This document shows positions 8,759 through 17,369 of a stretch of DNA of 64,000 nt, in pieces. Location of the stretch: assembly GCF_000974485.1 (NCBI RefSeq), contig NZ_BBOM01000005.1, positions 1,131,275 through 1,195,274 on the forward strand, read 5' to 3'. The notes beneath the pieces were generated by a model that was not told the origin of the DNA, ran no database searches, and saw only the letters and a program-made list of their open reading frames with translations. Position 1 is the stretch's first letter; every line of letters starts with the position of its first letter. This DNA comes from Streptomyces sp. NBRC 109706. Its GTDB lineage: Bacteria; Actinomycetota; Actinomycetes; Streptomycetales; Streptomycetaceae. A program made the position numbers and the translations under genes.

Positions 8759-8767
8759 TTAGCAAGC
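8737..8767 (+). promoter_or_regulatory. Three GCAAGC half-sites upstream of XRE gene
   Basis: GCAAGCG-GAT-CGCTTGC (8737-8753) is a perfect 7-3-7 inverted repeat. A third half-site, GCAAGC, is at 8762-8767, making GCTTGC-N8-GCAAGC with the second. The array ends 17 nt before the XRE start codon and overlaps the last codons of the serine hydrolase. It is probably an autoregulatory operator. Confidence 0.55.
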
Positions 8768-8784
8768 TCGGGCACGCTGGGGGT

Positions 8785-9147
8785 ATGGCTTCACTCGGTG
8801 TGGAAGATCTGGGGGCGTTCCTGCGGGAGCAGCGGCAGCAGGCAAAGCTGTCCCTGCGCCAGCTGGCCGACGCCGCCGGGGTGTCCAACCCCTATCTCAG
8901 CCAGATCGAGCGGGGCCTGCGCAGACCGAGCGCGGAGATCCTGCAGCAGCTGGCCAAGGCGCTGCGGATCTCCGCCGAAACGCTGTACGTCCAGGCCGGT
9001 TTTCTCGACGAACGCGTGCGGAACGAGGCCGAGGAGGCCCAGCGGGTCGGGGTGCGGGAGGCGATCCTCGCCGATCCGGATCTCTCCGACCGGCAGAAGG
9101 AGGCGCTGCTCCAGATCTACGCCTCGTTCCGTGGCGAGCGCGACTGA
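8785..9147 (+). CDS. XRE-family regulator adjacent to hbhA-like gene
   Basis: A 120-residue protein with an N-terminal helix-turn-helix (residues about 9-65; LRQLADAAGVSNPYLSQIE is the HTH core) and a short C-terminal helical dimerisation region. It starts only 26 nt after the serine hydrolase and is followed 31 nt later by the HbhA-like gene. From memory, M. tuberculosis has the same order, with an XRE regulator (Rv0474) before hbhA (Rv0475) and a small membrane protein (Rv0476). It may repress itself and hbhA through the GCAAGC array upstream. Confidence 0.92.
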   Translation: MASLGVEDLGAFLREQRQQAKLSLRQLADAAGVSNPYLSQIERGLRRPSAEILQQLAKALRISAETLYVQAGFLDERVRNEAEEAQRVGVREAILADPDLSDRQKEALLQIYASFRGERD

Positions 9148-9178
9148 ACCACCCAGGACGCCCAAGGGGAGGAACACC

Positions 9179-9763
9179 ATGACCATCACCGACGATCTGC
9201 GGAAGACCCTGAGCGAGTCCACTCCGCTCTATGTCGCGGCCGGCACGGCCGATCTCGCGGCGGAGAAGCTGCGGGAGCTGCCCGCCACGCTGGAGCGGCT
9301 GCGCGCCGAGGCCCCGGAGCGGCTGCCCAAGCTGCGCGAGAAGGCGCAGGAGGTGGCGTTCACGGGAGTGGGCCTCGCCCTTGAGTACGCGGTGAAGGCG
9401 CGCGAGACCTACGACGAGCTGGCCGAACGCGGCCGCAGCGCCGTCGAACGACGCCGCACGCCCGAACAGGACGCCGAGGTCCGCGTCGAGCGCGAGCCGG
9501 TCATCACCGAGCCGGAATCCGTCACCGAGCCTGTCACCGAACCCGTCACCGAGCCGGTCACCGAGCCGGTCACCGAGCCGGTCGCGGCCGAAACGGAGGC
9601 GAAGCCGGTCGTCACCGAGCCGGAGCCCGTCACCGCCGAGGCCGCCGAGGCCGCCGAGGCCGAAACGGAGGCCCCGGCCAGCAAGGCCAAGGCGGCGCGC
9701 CGCCCGGGCGGCCCCCGCAGGGCCGCGCCCCGCGCGCCCAAGAAGATGCCGCCGAAGAACTGA
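9179..9763 (+). CDS. hbhA: HbhA-like (heparin-binding haemagglutinin) coiled-coil protein
   Basis: This 194-residue protein aligns in layout with mycobacterial HbhA. Residues 1-100 are a helical, heptad-rich region (ADLAAEKLRELPATLERL, then GVGLALEYAVKARETYDEL). Next comes an acidic, proline-containing linker with five VTEP units at about residues 115-134. The C-terminus is a basic Pro/Ala/Arg/Lys tail (KAARRPGGPRRAAPRAPKK). HbhA binds sulfated glycans through such a tail and can remodel membranes; in a soil actinomycete an envelope or intracellular lipid role is more likely. ATG 9179 follows an AAGGGGAGGA ribosome site. There is no signal peptide, as in HbhA. Confidence 0.8.
   Translation: MTITDDLRKTLSESTPLYVAAGTADLAAEKLRELPATLERLRAEAPERLPKLREKAQEVAFTGVGLALEYAVKARETYDELAERGRSAVERRRTPEQDAEVRVEREPVITEPESVTEPVTEPVTEPVTEPVTEPVAAETEAKPVVTEPEPVTAEAAEAAEAETEAPASKAKAARRPGGPRRAAPRAPKKMPPKN
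9521..9580 (+). repeat. Five 12-bp tandem repeats encoding VTEP
   Basis: Five consecutive copies of GTCACCGAGCCG or one-to-two-base variants lie in frame inside the HbhA-like gene. The last three are identical, so copy number may vary by slippage without shifting the frame. Confidence 0.95.
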
Positions 9764-9870
9764 CACCCCCCGTGGGAAAGGTTTGGCGGGCCCGGCCGGG
9801 AGCAGGCATTACCGACGTGGGCTCTCGGCCGGTAGCGTGGAAGGCGACCTTCAGCAAACGGACATAGTGG

Positions 9871-10218
9871 GTGGCGAGCGTGTTTTTCGAGAAGTTCATG
9901 TCGCTGTGGTTCTATCTCTTCCTCGCGCTGCTGGTCCTCAGCGTCTACGCGCTGGTGCACGCGGCGCTCCAGCGGGAGGACGCGTTCCGGGCGGCCGACA
10001 AGCAGACCAAGCCGTTCTGGCTGGTGATCCTCGGCGTCACGGTCGCCGTGCAGCTGGCCATCCCGATGCTGCTGCTGGTGCTCGCCGGCACAGTGGCCAC
10101 CATCGTCTACCTGGTGGATGTGAAGCCCGCGGTCACCTCGGTGACGCGCGGCGGCGGCCATGGCGGCGGCTGGAGCAGCAGCGACGGACCCTACGGCCCC
10201 TACAACGGCAACCGCTGA
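9871..10218 (+). CDS. DUF2516 small membrane protein
   Basis: A 115-residue protein with two hydrophobic helices (about residues 10-32 and 49-78) and a Gly/Ser/Tyr-rich C-terminal tail from about residue 92. The pattern matches the actinobacterial DUF2516 family. GTG 9871 is used; no strong ribosome site is visible. Its position after the XRE and hbhA-like genes reproduces the mycobacterial Rv0474-Rv0476 order, which suggests a shared envelope function. The molecular role is unknown. Confidence 0.8.
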   Translation: MASVFFEKFMSLWFYLFLALLVLSVYALVHAALQREDAFRAADKQTKPFWLVILGVTVAVQLAIPMLLLVLAGTVATIVYLVDVKPAVTSVTRGGGHGGGWSSSDGPYGPYNGNR

Positions 10219-10306
10219 GCAGCTCGCTCCCGGAGAGGTTAGCCGTGGCTGGTTTCTGCCCTTAGCATCATCGGGACAACAGCCGCTGAATGCCAGAGGA
10301 ACTGCC

Positions 10307-10927
10307 GTGCGCTTTCGCCTGACGCCGAGGGAGACCAGCTTTTACGAGCTGTTCGCCACCGCGGCCGACAATGTGCTCAGTGGCTCGAAACTGCTGATGG
10401 AGCTGCTGGGCGCCGACGCGGAGGCGCGGGTGGAAATCGGTGAGCGGATGCGCGCCGCCGAGCACGCCGGCGATGATGTGACGCATGCCATCTTCCATCA
10501 GCTGAACTCGTCGTTTGTCACCCCGTTCGACCGCGAGGACATCTACCGGCTGGCCTCGCTGCTCGACGACATCATGGATTTCATGGAAGAGGCCGTCGAT
10601 CTGGTGGTGTTGTACAAGATCGACGAACTGCCCAAGGGCGTGGAGAGCCAGATAGAGGTGCTGGGCCGGGCGGCCGAGCTGACGGCCGAGGCGATGCCGA
10701 AGCTACGCACGATGCGCGAGTTGAACGAGTACTGGATCGAGGTCAACCGCCTGGAGAACCAGGCGGACCAGGTGCATCGGAAGCTGTTGGCGCAGCTGTT
10801 CAGCGGGGGCTTCGAGGCCATCGAGGTGATGAAGCTCAAGCAGATCGTGGATGTGCTGGAGGAGGCGGCCGACGCCTTCGAGTCGGTCGCCAACACGGTG
10901 GAGACGATTGTGGTCAAGGAGTCCTGA
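10307..10927 (+). CDS. DUF47 PhoU-like protein, partner of Pit
   Basis: This 206-residue all-helical protein has the DUF47/PhoU-like signature: ETSFYELF near the start, AEHAGDDVTH near residue 45, FDREDIYRLASLLDDIMDFMEE, then NRLENQADQVHRK. GTG 10307 is preceded by AGAGGA. It ends 7 nt before the pit gene. DUF47 proteins sit beside PitA-type phosphate permeases throughout bacteria and are thought to modulate them. Confidence 0.93.
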   Translation: MRFRLTPRETSFYELFATAADNVLSGSKLLMELLGADAEARVEIGERMRAAEHAGDDVTHAIFHQLNSSFVTPFDREDIYRLASLLDDIMDFMEEAVDLVVLYKIDELPKGVESQIEVLGRAAELTAEAMPKLRTMRELNEYWIEVNRLENQADQVHRKLLAQLFSGGFEAIEVMKLKQIVDVLEEAADAFESVANTVETIVVKES

Positions 10928-10934
10928 GCCCACT

Positions 10935-11933
10935 GTGGACACCTTCGCTCTGCTCGTCGTCATCGGTGCGGCGTTCTTCTTCACCTACACCAACGGGTTC
11001 CACGACTCGGCCAACGCGATCGCCACCTCGATCTCGACCCGCGCGTTGACCCCACGTATCGCGCTGGCGATGGCCGCGTTGATGAACATGGCCGGGGCTT
11101 TTCTGGGCTCCGGCGTGGCAAAGACCGTCAGCGAGGGGTTGATCGCCACCCCGACCGGCAAACAGGGCATGGTCATCCTGTTCGCCGCTCTGGTGGGGGC
11201 CATCTCCTGGAACCTGGTCTCCTGGCACTACGGCCTGCCGTCGTCGTCCTCGCACGCGCTCTTCGGCGGGCTGGTCGGGGCCGCGCTGGCCGGGAGTTCC
11301 ACCGTGCACTGGGACGGGGTGCTCACCAAGATCGTGATCCCGATGGTGCTGTCGCCGCTGATCGGTCTCGTCCTCGGCTATCTGGTGATGGTCGGCATCC
11401 TGTGGGCGTTCCGGAAGGCCAATCCGCACCGGGCGCAGCGGGGTTTCCGGATGGCGCAGACGGTGTCGGCGGCGGGGATGGCGTTGGGGCACGGTCTGCA
11501 GGACGCCCAGAAGACCATGGGTGTGGTGGTGATGGCGCTGGTGATCGCCGATGTGCAGGACGAGAGCGACGCCATCCCGATCTGGGTGAAGGTGTCCTGT
11601 GCGCTGATGCTGTCGCTCGGCACCTATGCGGGCGGCTGGCGGATCATGCGGACCCTGGGGCGGCGGATCATCGAGCTGGATCCGCCGCGCGGTTTCGCGG
11701 CGGAGACCACGGCGGCCTCGGTGCTGTACTCGGCGTCGTACTTCTTCCACGCGCCGATCTCGACCACCCATGTGATCACCTCGGCGATCATGGGCGTGGG
11801 CGCCACCCGCAGGGTGAGCGCGGTCCGCTGGGGGGTGGCGGGGAGCATCGTGCGTGGCTGGTTCATCACCATGCCGGCGGCCGGCGGGGTGGCCGCGTTG
11901 GGCTACTGGCTGGTGCATCTGGTGGTCGGCTGA
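10935..11933 (+). CDS. pit: Low-affinity inorganic phosphate transporter, Pit family
   Basis: A 332-residue polytopic protein with the two PHO4/Pit signatures, TYTNGFHDSANAIATS near residue 20 and ALGHGLQDAQKTMGVV near residue 190, each at the head of a repeated half, and about ten hydrophobic segments. It transports neutral metal-phosphate complexes with protons across the membrane. GTG 10935 follows the DUF47 gene by 7 nt and the two should be one transcript. I see no convincing PHO box ahead of this pair, unlike pstS further along. Confidence 0.95.
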   Translation: MDTFALLVVIGAAFFFTYTNGFHDSANAIATSISTRALTPRIALAMAALMNMAGAFLGSGVAKTVSEGLIATPTGKQGMVILFAALVGAISWNLVSWHYGLPSSSSHALFGGLVGAALAGSSTVHWDGVLTKIVIPMVLSPLIGLVLGYLVMVGILWAFRKANPHRAQRGFRMAQTVSAAGMALGHGLQDAQKTMGVVVMALVIADVQDESDAIPIWVKVSCALMLSLGTYAGGWRIMRTLGRRIIELDPPRGFAAETTAASVLYSASYFFHAPISTTHVITSAIMGVGATRRVSAVRWGVAGSIVRGWFITMPAAGGVAALGYWLVHLVVG

Positions 11934-12033
11934 GCCGGCTCCCCGGCGTCGATGGTCACGGGAAGGTCACTTCTCCCCCGACGCTTCCTCACCAATTCCG
12001 CCCCGGATCCGATGGCAAGTGACTGGTCCTCCG

Positions 12034-12046
12034 ACCGATGATCGGT
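12034..12046 (+). promoter_or_regulatory. Short palindrome upstream of subtilase gene
   Basis: ACCGAT-G-ATCGGT is a perfect 6-1-6 inverted repeat about 50 nt upstream of the subtilase start. It could be a regulator site in the promoter; a match of this length could also be chance. Confidence 0.3.
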
Positions 12047-12096
12047 TTGGGGGGATGGATGACGCCCCCTGTCAACTTCTGTCACCAGGGGGACAG

Positions 12097-15000
12097 TTGA
12101 AGATAGATCCCAAGAGGACTCGCAACCGGACGGTGGTCGCGGCCACCGCCGTGGCGCTCGCCATGACGGCGGGTCTCGCGGCCACGGCCGGAGCGGACGA
12201 GGGTGCGGCAGGGGCGGCGGGCCGGCTCCCGACGGTCGCCGAAGGGGACGCCGTCGGCGAACGGATCACATTGATCACCGGCGACCAGGTGATTGTCGGC
12301 CAGGGGGGTCAGGCCACCGGCCTGATCCCCGCCGAGGGCCGGGAGAACATCCCGACCCGCACCGTCCGGATCGGCGACAGCGTCCAGGTGCTGCCGGCCG
12401 ATGTGATCCCGCTGATCCAGAACGGCACGCTCGACCGTCGCCTCTTCGATGTGACCGAGCTGAGCCGCGAGCAGTACCGCCGGGTCGACGGGCTGCGGCT
12501 GATCGTCTCCTACACCGGATCGGACCAGGGCGCGGCCGAGCTGTTCGCCGACGCCGACCCCGAGGTGGACGCCGACCTGGAGGCGGTCGACGGCGAGGCG
12601 CTGACCGTCGCCGACGAGGACCTGCCCGCGCTGTGGGCCGAGCTGACCCGGCCCGCCGAGGGGGTCGGCGTCCTGGAGGCGGCGCCCGGCATCGGTTCGG
12701 TCGCGCTGGACGGTCTGGTCACCAAGTCGCTCGACGTGAGCGTGCCGCAGATCGGCGCCCCCGATGCCTGGGAGGCCGGCTTCGACGGCACCGGGGTGAC
12801 GGTCGCGGTGCTGGACACCGGCATTTCCGCTGAGCACCCGGACCTCGGCGCCGACAAGGTGGTCGCCGCACAGAACTTCTCCGAGTCGGAGCTGGTGACC
12901 GACCTCGACGGCCATGGCACCCATGTGGCGTCGACCGTCGCCGGCGTCGGCGACCCGTACACCGGGGTCGCGCCCGGCGCCCAGCTGATCAACGGCAAGG
13001 TGCTGGACGACTTCGGCAGCGGCTGGGAGTCGGACATCATCGAGGGCATGCAGTGGGCCGTCGACGAGGGCGCCGACATCGTGTCGATGAGCCTGGGCGG
13101 CTACGCCGGCAACGAGATCGACCCGATGGAAGAGGCCGTCAACACCCTCTCCGCCGAGAGCGACGCGCTCTTTGTGATCGCCGCCGGCAACGAGGGCCCC
13201 GGCGCCGGCACCATCGGCACCCCCGGCACCGCCGACGCGGCGCTGACCGTGGGCGCCGTCGACGACAACGACGAGCTGGCCGACTTCTCCTCGGTCGGCC
13301 CCCGGACCAGGGACGGCGCGCTGAAGCCCGATGTCACGGCGCCCGGCGTCGACATCGCGGCCGCCGGCGCCGAGGGCGCGGCCATCTGGGACTACGGCAC
13401 CCCGGTGGACGACAGCCATGTGGCGATCTCCGGCACCTCGATGGCCACCCCGCATGTCGCGGGCGCCGCGGCGCTGGTCGCCCAGGCCAACCCGGAGTTG
13501 ACCGGTCAGCAGGTGAAGGCGGTCCTCTCCGGCTCGGCCGTCACCGCCGAGGGCTACAGCGCGGTGCAGCAGGGCTCGGGCCGGATCGATGTGCCGGCCG
13601 CGATCTCCCAGACGGTGATCGCCGAGCCGGCCAACCTGAGCTTCGGCATCGTGCCCTTCCCGCACGATGACGCCGAGCCGGTCACCCGTGAGCTGAGCTA
13701 CACCAACCTCGGCGATGCGGACGTCACGCTCCAGCTGAGCACCCACGCCACCGACCCCGAGGGCGCCGAGGCCCCCGAGGGGCTGTTCGGCCTGAGCGCG
13801 GACGAGGTCACCGTGCCCGCCGGGGGCACCGCCTCCGTCGAGGTGACGGCCGACACCTCCGTGGGCACGCTGTTCGGCGTGCACTCGCTGCACATCACCG
13901 CGACCGACGGCGCCGACACCGTGGTCACCACGGCCGGCGCGGTGGAGCGTGAGTCGGAGAAGTTCGACCTGACCGTCGAGTCGACGGACCGGTCGGGCGC
14001 CCCGACCGAGGAGTTCTACGCCACCGTCTTCAACCTGGACTCCAACGAGGCCTTCGAGGTCGCCGGGACCGACGGCAGCGGCACCATCCGGGTGCCCGAG
14101 GGCGAGTACGCCGTCGAGGTGTCGCTCTACCACCTGGACGAGACCGGCGAGGACCTGGCCGGCGTCGACTGGCTGGTCGCGCCAGGCGTCCAGGTCGACG
14201 GCGACACATCCGTCACCGCCGACGCCAACGACGCCGAGCTGATCGAGTGGACGGTGGCGGACGAGACCGCCGAACAGCTGGACCTCTCGCCCAGCGTCTC
14301 GTTCCTCGACGAGAACGGCGAGGCGTTCTACCTCAGCGCGTGGAGCGCCCCGGGTCTGCCCGAGGGGCTGCGCACCGCCCAGCTGGGCGAGGCCGGTTCG
14401 TACCAGGTCAGGGGTGACGCCACCGCCAGCTGGCTCGGCGCCGACGGCCAGGAGTACTACGCCGCGCACTCCAGCCCCGACGCGTTCTACACCGGTCTGA
14501 CCGAGCACCTGGAGCTGTCCGAGACGGCCCGCGTCAACGCCGGCCTCGGCAGCTCGGTCGCGGACTCCGTGGGGCCGCTCTTCGTCTACCCGGAGAGCTC
14601 GTTCTTCGTGTCGGCCTACGCGTACGCGTTGCCGCGCACCGCGGAGCTCTACCTCCAGGAGGGGGTGGCCTGGGGCCTCGAACTGGCCGTCGACACCCCC
14701 GAGGTCTGGTACGCCTCGCTGAGCTTCGTCGACTTCGCCGAGTACACCGCCGGTGAGGTCTACGATCTGACGCTCAACGTGGGCGTCCACGGCCCGGCGG
14801 CCGACGAGGACGGGAACATCTACCGCGACGGCGACACGCTCTTCGGTTGGACCAACGCGTTCACCGACGGCGCCGGCAACATCGGTTCGAGCGACTTCGA
14901 CTCGGCCGAGACCACGCTCTACCGGGACGGCGAGGAGTACGCCGTCGTGAACGAGCCGCTGGAGTGGGTGGAGTTCGAGGTGCCGGCCGACGAGGCCGAG

Positions 15001-15408
15001 TACGAGCTGGTGACCACCGTCTCGCGCGGCCCGTCGATCGCCACCGTCAGCACGGAGATCACCTCCGCGTTCACGTTCACCTCGGCGAGCACCGACGAGC
15101 TGACGGCGCTGCCGTTCAGCGCCGTCCGGTTCACCCCCGAGCTGGCGCTGGACAGCACGACCCCGGCCGGTGAGACGCTGACCGTGCCGGTGACCGTCCA
15201 GGGCTCGGCGGCCGACGAGCCGGCCTCGCTGGTCGTCTCGGCCTCGGTCGACGGCGGCGAGACCTGGGAGGAGGTCGAGATCGTCGACGGGGCCGTGGAG
15301 ATCGTGAGCCCCGAGGCCGGCGGCAGCGTCTCGCTGCGTGCCGAGGTCGAGGACGGCGCGGGCAACACGCTGACCCAGACCATCATCGACGCCTACCGCA
15401 CCGCCTGA
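12097..15408 (+). CDS. Large secreted S8 (subtilisin-like) serine peptidase
   Basis: This 1103-residue pre-pro-protease has a Sec-type signal (basic start, then TVVAATAVALAMTAGLAATAGA) and a propeptide of roughly 190 residues. The S8 domain follows at about 220-500 with Asp in VAVLDTGIS, His in DGHGTHVAST, oxyanion Asn in IAAGNEGPG and Ser in GTSMATPHVAG. About 590 further residues contain Ig-like or beta-sandwich modules ending in a region like AEVEDGAGNTLTQT. TTG 12097 is chosen because AGGGGGA lies just upstream and the signal peptide begins there. It acts outside the cell; substrate is unknown. A strong hairpin follows. Confidence 0.93.
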   Translation: MKIDPKRTRNRTVVAATAVALAMTAGLAATAGADEGAAGAAGRLPTVAEGDAVGERITLITGDQVIVGQGGQATGLIPAEGRENIPTRTVRIGDSVQVLPADVIPLIQNGTLDRRLFDVTELSREQYRRVDGLRLIVSYTGSDQGAAELFADADPEVDADLEAVDGEALTVADEDLPALWAELTRPAEGVGVLEAAPGIGSVALDGLVTKSLDVSVPQIGAPDAWEAGFDGTGVTVAVLDTGISAEHPDLGADKVVAAQNFSESELVTDLDGHGTHVASTVAGVGDPYTGVAPGAQLINGKVLDDFGSGWESDIIEGMQWAVDEGADIVSMSLGGYAGNEIDPMEEAVNTLSAESDALFVIAAGNEGPGAGTIGTPGTADAALTVGAVDDNDELADFSSVGPRTRDGALKPDVTAPGVDIAAAGAEGAAIWDYGTPVDDSHVAISGTSMATPHVAGAAALVAQANPELTGQQVKAVLSGSAVTAEGYSAVQQGSGRIDVPAAISQTVIAEPANLSFGIVPFPHDDAEPVTRELSYTNLGDADVTLQLSTHATDPEGAEAPEGLFGLSADEVTVPAGGTASVEVTADTSVGTLFGVHSLHITATDGADTVVTTAGAVERESEKFDLTVESTDRSGAPTEEFYATVFNLDSNEAFEVAGTDGSGTIRVPEGEYAVEVSLYHLDETGEDLAGVDWLVAPGVQVDGDTSVTADANDAELIEWTVADETAEQLDLSPSVSFLDENGEAFYLSAWSAPGLPEGLRTAQLGEAGSYQVRGDATASWLGADGQEYYAAHSSPDAFYTGLTEHLELSETARVNAGLGSSVADSVGPLFVYPESSFFVSAYAYALPRTAELYLQEGVAWGLELAVDTPEVWYASLSFVDFAEYTAGEVYDLTLNVGVHGPAADEDGNIYRDGDTLFGWTNAFTDGAGNIGSSDFDSAETTLYRDGEEYAVVNEPLEWVEFEVPADEAEYELVTTVSRGPSIATVSTEITSAFTFTSASTDELTALPFSAVRFTPELALDSTTPAGETLTVPVTVQGSAADEPASLVVSASVDGGETWEEVEIVDGAVEIVSPEAGGSVSLRAEVEDGAGNTLTQTIIDAYRTA

Positions 15409-15426
15409 GCACCACCCCGCACGACC

Positions 15427-15468
15427 GGCGGCCCGCTCCCCTCCTTGGCCGGAAGGGAGCGGGCCGCC
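15427..15468. terminator. Bidirectional terminator between subtilase and pstB
   Basis: A perfect 14-bp stem (GGCGGCCCGCTCCC at 15427-15440, its complement at 15455-15468) with a 14-nt loop lies between the convergent subtilase and pst operon. It could end transcription from both sides. Confidence 0.85.
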
Positions 15469-15487
15469 GCCATTCAAGGGGAAACGC

Positions 15488-16267
15488 TCAGCCGAAACGG
15501 CCCGAGATGTAGTCCTCGGTGGCCTGCACGGACGGGTTGGAGAAGATCTTCTCCGTCTGGTCGATCTCGATCAGCCGGCCCGGCTGGCCGATCGCCGCCA
15601 GGTTGAAGAACGCGGTACGGTCCGAGACCCGGGCCGCCTGCTGCATGTTGTGGGTGACGATCACGATGGTGTACTCGGACTTCAGCTTGTCGATCAGATC
15701 CTCGATCGCCAGCGTGGAGACCGGGTCGAGCGCCGAGCAGGGCTCGTCCATCAGCAGCACATCGGGCTCGACGGCCGTGGCGCGGGCGATGCAGAGCCGC
15801 TGCTGCTGACCGCCGGAGAGCCCCGAACCGGGCCGCGCCAGCCGGTCCTTCACCTCGTTCCACAGGTTGGCGGCCCGCAGGTTGCGCTCCACCAGCTCGT
15901 CCAGCTCGGACTTGCGCCGCCCGCCGCCGTTGAGCCGGATGCCGGCGGCGACATTGTCGTAGATCGACATGGTGGGGAACGGGTTGGGCCGCTGGAAGAC
16001 CATCCCGATGGTGCGCCGCACGGAGACCGGGTCGACGCCCGGGCCGTAGAGGTCCTCGTTGTCCAGCATCACCTTGCCCTCGACCCGGCCGCCCGGGGTG
16101 ACCTCGTGCATCCGGTTGAGGGTGCGCAGAAACGTGGACTTGCCGCAGCCGGACGGGCCGATGAACGCGGTCACCGCGCCCGGCTCGATATGCATGGTGA
16201 TGTCCTCGATCGCCCGGTGGGCGCCGTAGTAGGCATTGAGCCCGCTGACATCGATGCGCTTGGCCAT
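15488..16267 (-). CDS. pstB: Phosphate ABC transporter ATP-binding protein PstB
   Basis: This 259-residue ATPase has Walker [10 protein letters not shown] near residue 38, Q-loop FQRPNPFP, signature [14 protein letters not shown], Walker [14 protein letters not shown] and the H-switch VTHNMQQA. The wording is typical of PstB. It powers high-affinity phosphate import with PstSCA. It is the last gene of pstS-pstC-pstA-pstB, starting 13 nt after pstA, and is followed by the strong terminator. Confidence 0.97.
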   Translation of the reverse strand: MAKRIDVSGLNAYYGAHRAIEDITMHIEPGAVTAFIGPSGCGKSTFLRTLNRMHEVTPGGRVEGKVMLDNEDLYGPGVDPVSVRRTIGMVFQRPNPFPTMSIYDNVAAGIRLNGGGRRKSELDELVERNLRAANLWNEVKDRLARPGSGLSGGQQQRLCIARATAVEPDVLLMDEPCSALDPVSTLAIEDLIDKLKSEYTIVIVTHNMQQAARVSDRTAFFNLAAIGQPGRLIEIDQTEKIFSNPSVQATEDYISGRFG

Positions 16268-16280
16268 GGTGGCACCTCTC

Positions 16281-17369
16281 CTAACGACCGGTCTTGGGGG
16301 CCTTCCAGCGGGCGATGCCGCGGGCGACCAGGTTGAGGATCATCACGAAGGCGATCAGCACCAGCGCCGCCGACCAGGCACGGTCATAGGCGGCCTCGGT
16401 GCCGTACGCCCACTGTTCGTAGACATAGAGCGGCAGCGAGGACTGGGCGCCCTCGAAGACATTGGCGTTGATCATGTTGTTGCCGAAGACCAGCAGGATG
16501 ATCGGCGCGGTCTCGCCGGCGATCCTGGCCAGGGCCAGCATCACCCCGGTGGTGATCCCGCCGATGGCGGTGGGCAGCACCACCTTGAGGATGGTGCGCC
16601 ACTTCGGGATGCCGAGCGCCAGCGACGCCTCGCGCAGCTCGCCCGGGACCAGCTTGAGCATCTCCTCGGTGGAGCGGACCACGATCGGCATCATCAGAAT
16701 GGCCAGCGCCAACGATCCGGCGAAGCCGGAGTAGCCCAGGTCCAGCATCATGATCCACAGGCTGAGGACGAAGAGGCCGGCGACGATCGACGGGATGCCG
16801 GTCATCACATCGACGAAGAAGGTGATCACCTTCGCCAGCCGGCCCGAGCCGTACTCCACCAGATAGACGGCCGTGAGCAGGCCGATCGGGATGGCCAGCA
16901 CGGAGGCCAGCGCGACCTGCTGCACCGTGCCCAGCAGCGCGTGGTAGATCCCGCCGCCGTCCTGCCAGCTGAGCACCCCGTTCATCGAGTGGGTCAGGAA
17001 GTACCAGTCGACGCCCGGCGCGCCCCGGGCGACCGTCTCCCAGATCAGCGAGGCCAGCGGCAGCACCGCCAGGACGAAGCTTGCCCACACCAGGGTGGCG
17101 GCCAGCCGGTCCACGGCCTGCCGGCGGCCCTCGACGGCCGAGGTCAGCAGGAAACGGGAGACGACGAAGGCCAGCGCGGCGATCAGCCCCCACTGCACCC
17201 GGCTCTCCAGGCCGCCCAACAGCCCGGCGGCCACGCCGAGCGCGACCGAACCGAGCAGCAGCGCCGCCACCGACCAGCGCGGCAGCCTGGGCGGACGCAG
17301 CGTCTTGGGGCGTACGTCGACGGTGCCGGTGGTTTCGGGGCTCTCCGGGGTCGTGGTGTCGTGGCTCAT
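16281..17369 (-). CDS. pstA: Phosphate ABC transporter permease PstA
   Basis: A 362-residue permease with the EAA cytoplasmic loop ([20 protein letters not shown]) and about eight hydrophobic helices, two more than the family minimum. It is longer than usual: roughly 85 N-terminal residues, with a Thr/Pro-rich start and an extra helical hairpin, precede the conserved permease core. Its ATG overlaps the pstC stop (ATGA), so the two permease subunits are coupled. Confidence 0.96.
   Translation of the reverse strand: MSHDTTTPESPETTGTVDVRPKTLRPPRLPRWSVAALLLGSVALGVAAGLLGGLESRVQWGLIAALAFVVSRFLLTSAVEGRRQAVDRLAATLVWASFVLAVLPLASLIWETVARGAPGVDWYFLTHSMNGVLSWQDGGGIYHALLGTVQQVALASVLAIPIGLLTAVYLVEYGSGRLAKVITFFVDVMTGIPSIVAGLFVLSLWIMMLDLGYSGFAGSLALAILMMPIVVRSTEEMLKLVPGELREASLALGIPKWRTILKVVLPTAIGGITTGVMLALARIAGETAPIILLVFGNNMINANVFEGAQSSLPLYVYEQWAYGTEAAYDRAWSAALVLIAFVMILNLVARGIARWKAPKTGR

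Noticed and set aside
9521..9580. Tandem repeat that might suggest CRISPR or an intergenic satellite
   Set aside because: Repeats are 12 bp, adjacent without spacers and in frame inside a coding gene; they encode the VTEP linker.
10219..10306. PHO-box-like sequence ahead of the DUF47-pit pair
   Set aside because: Segments such as GGTTAGCC and GGCTGGTT vaguely resemble a PhoP unit, but the 11-nt periodicity and the TTCAC core seen upstream of pstS are missing.
12082..15477. 1131-codon minus-strand open frame opposite the large subtilase
   Set aside because: The plus strand contains all catalytic subtilase motifs, a signal peptide and a ribosome site. The antisense product is Gly/Val/Arg-rich with no recognisable domain.
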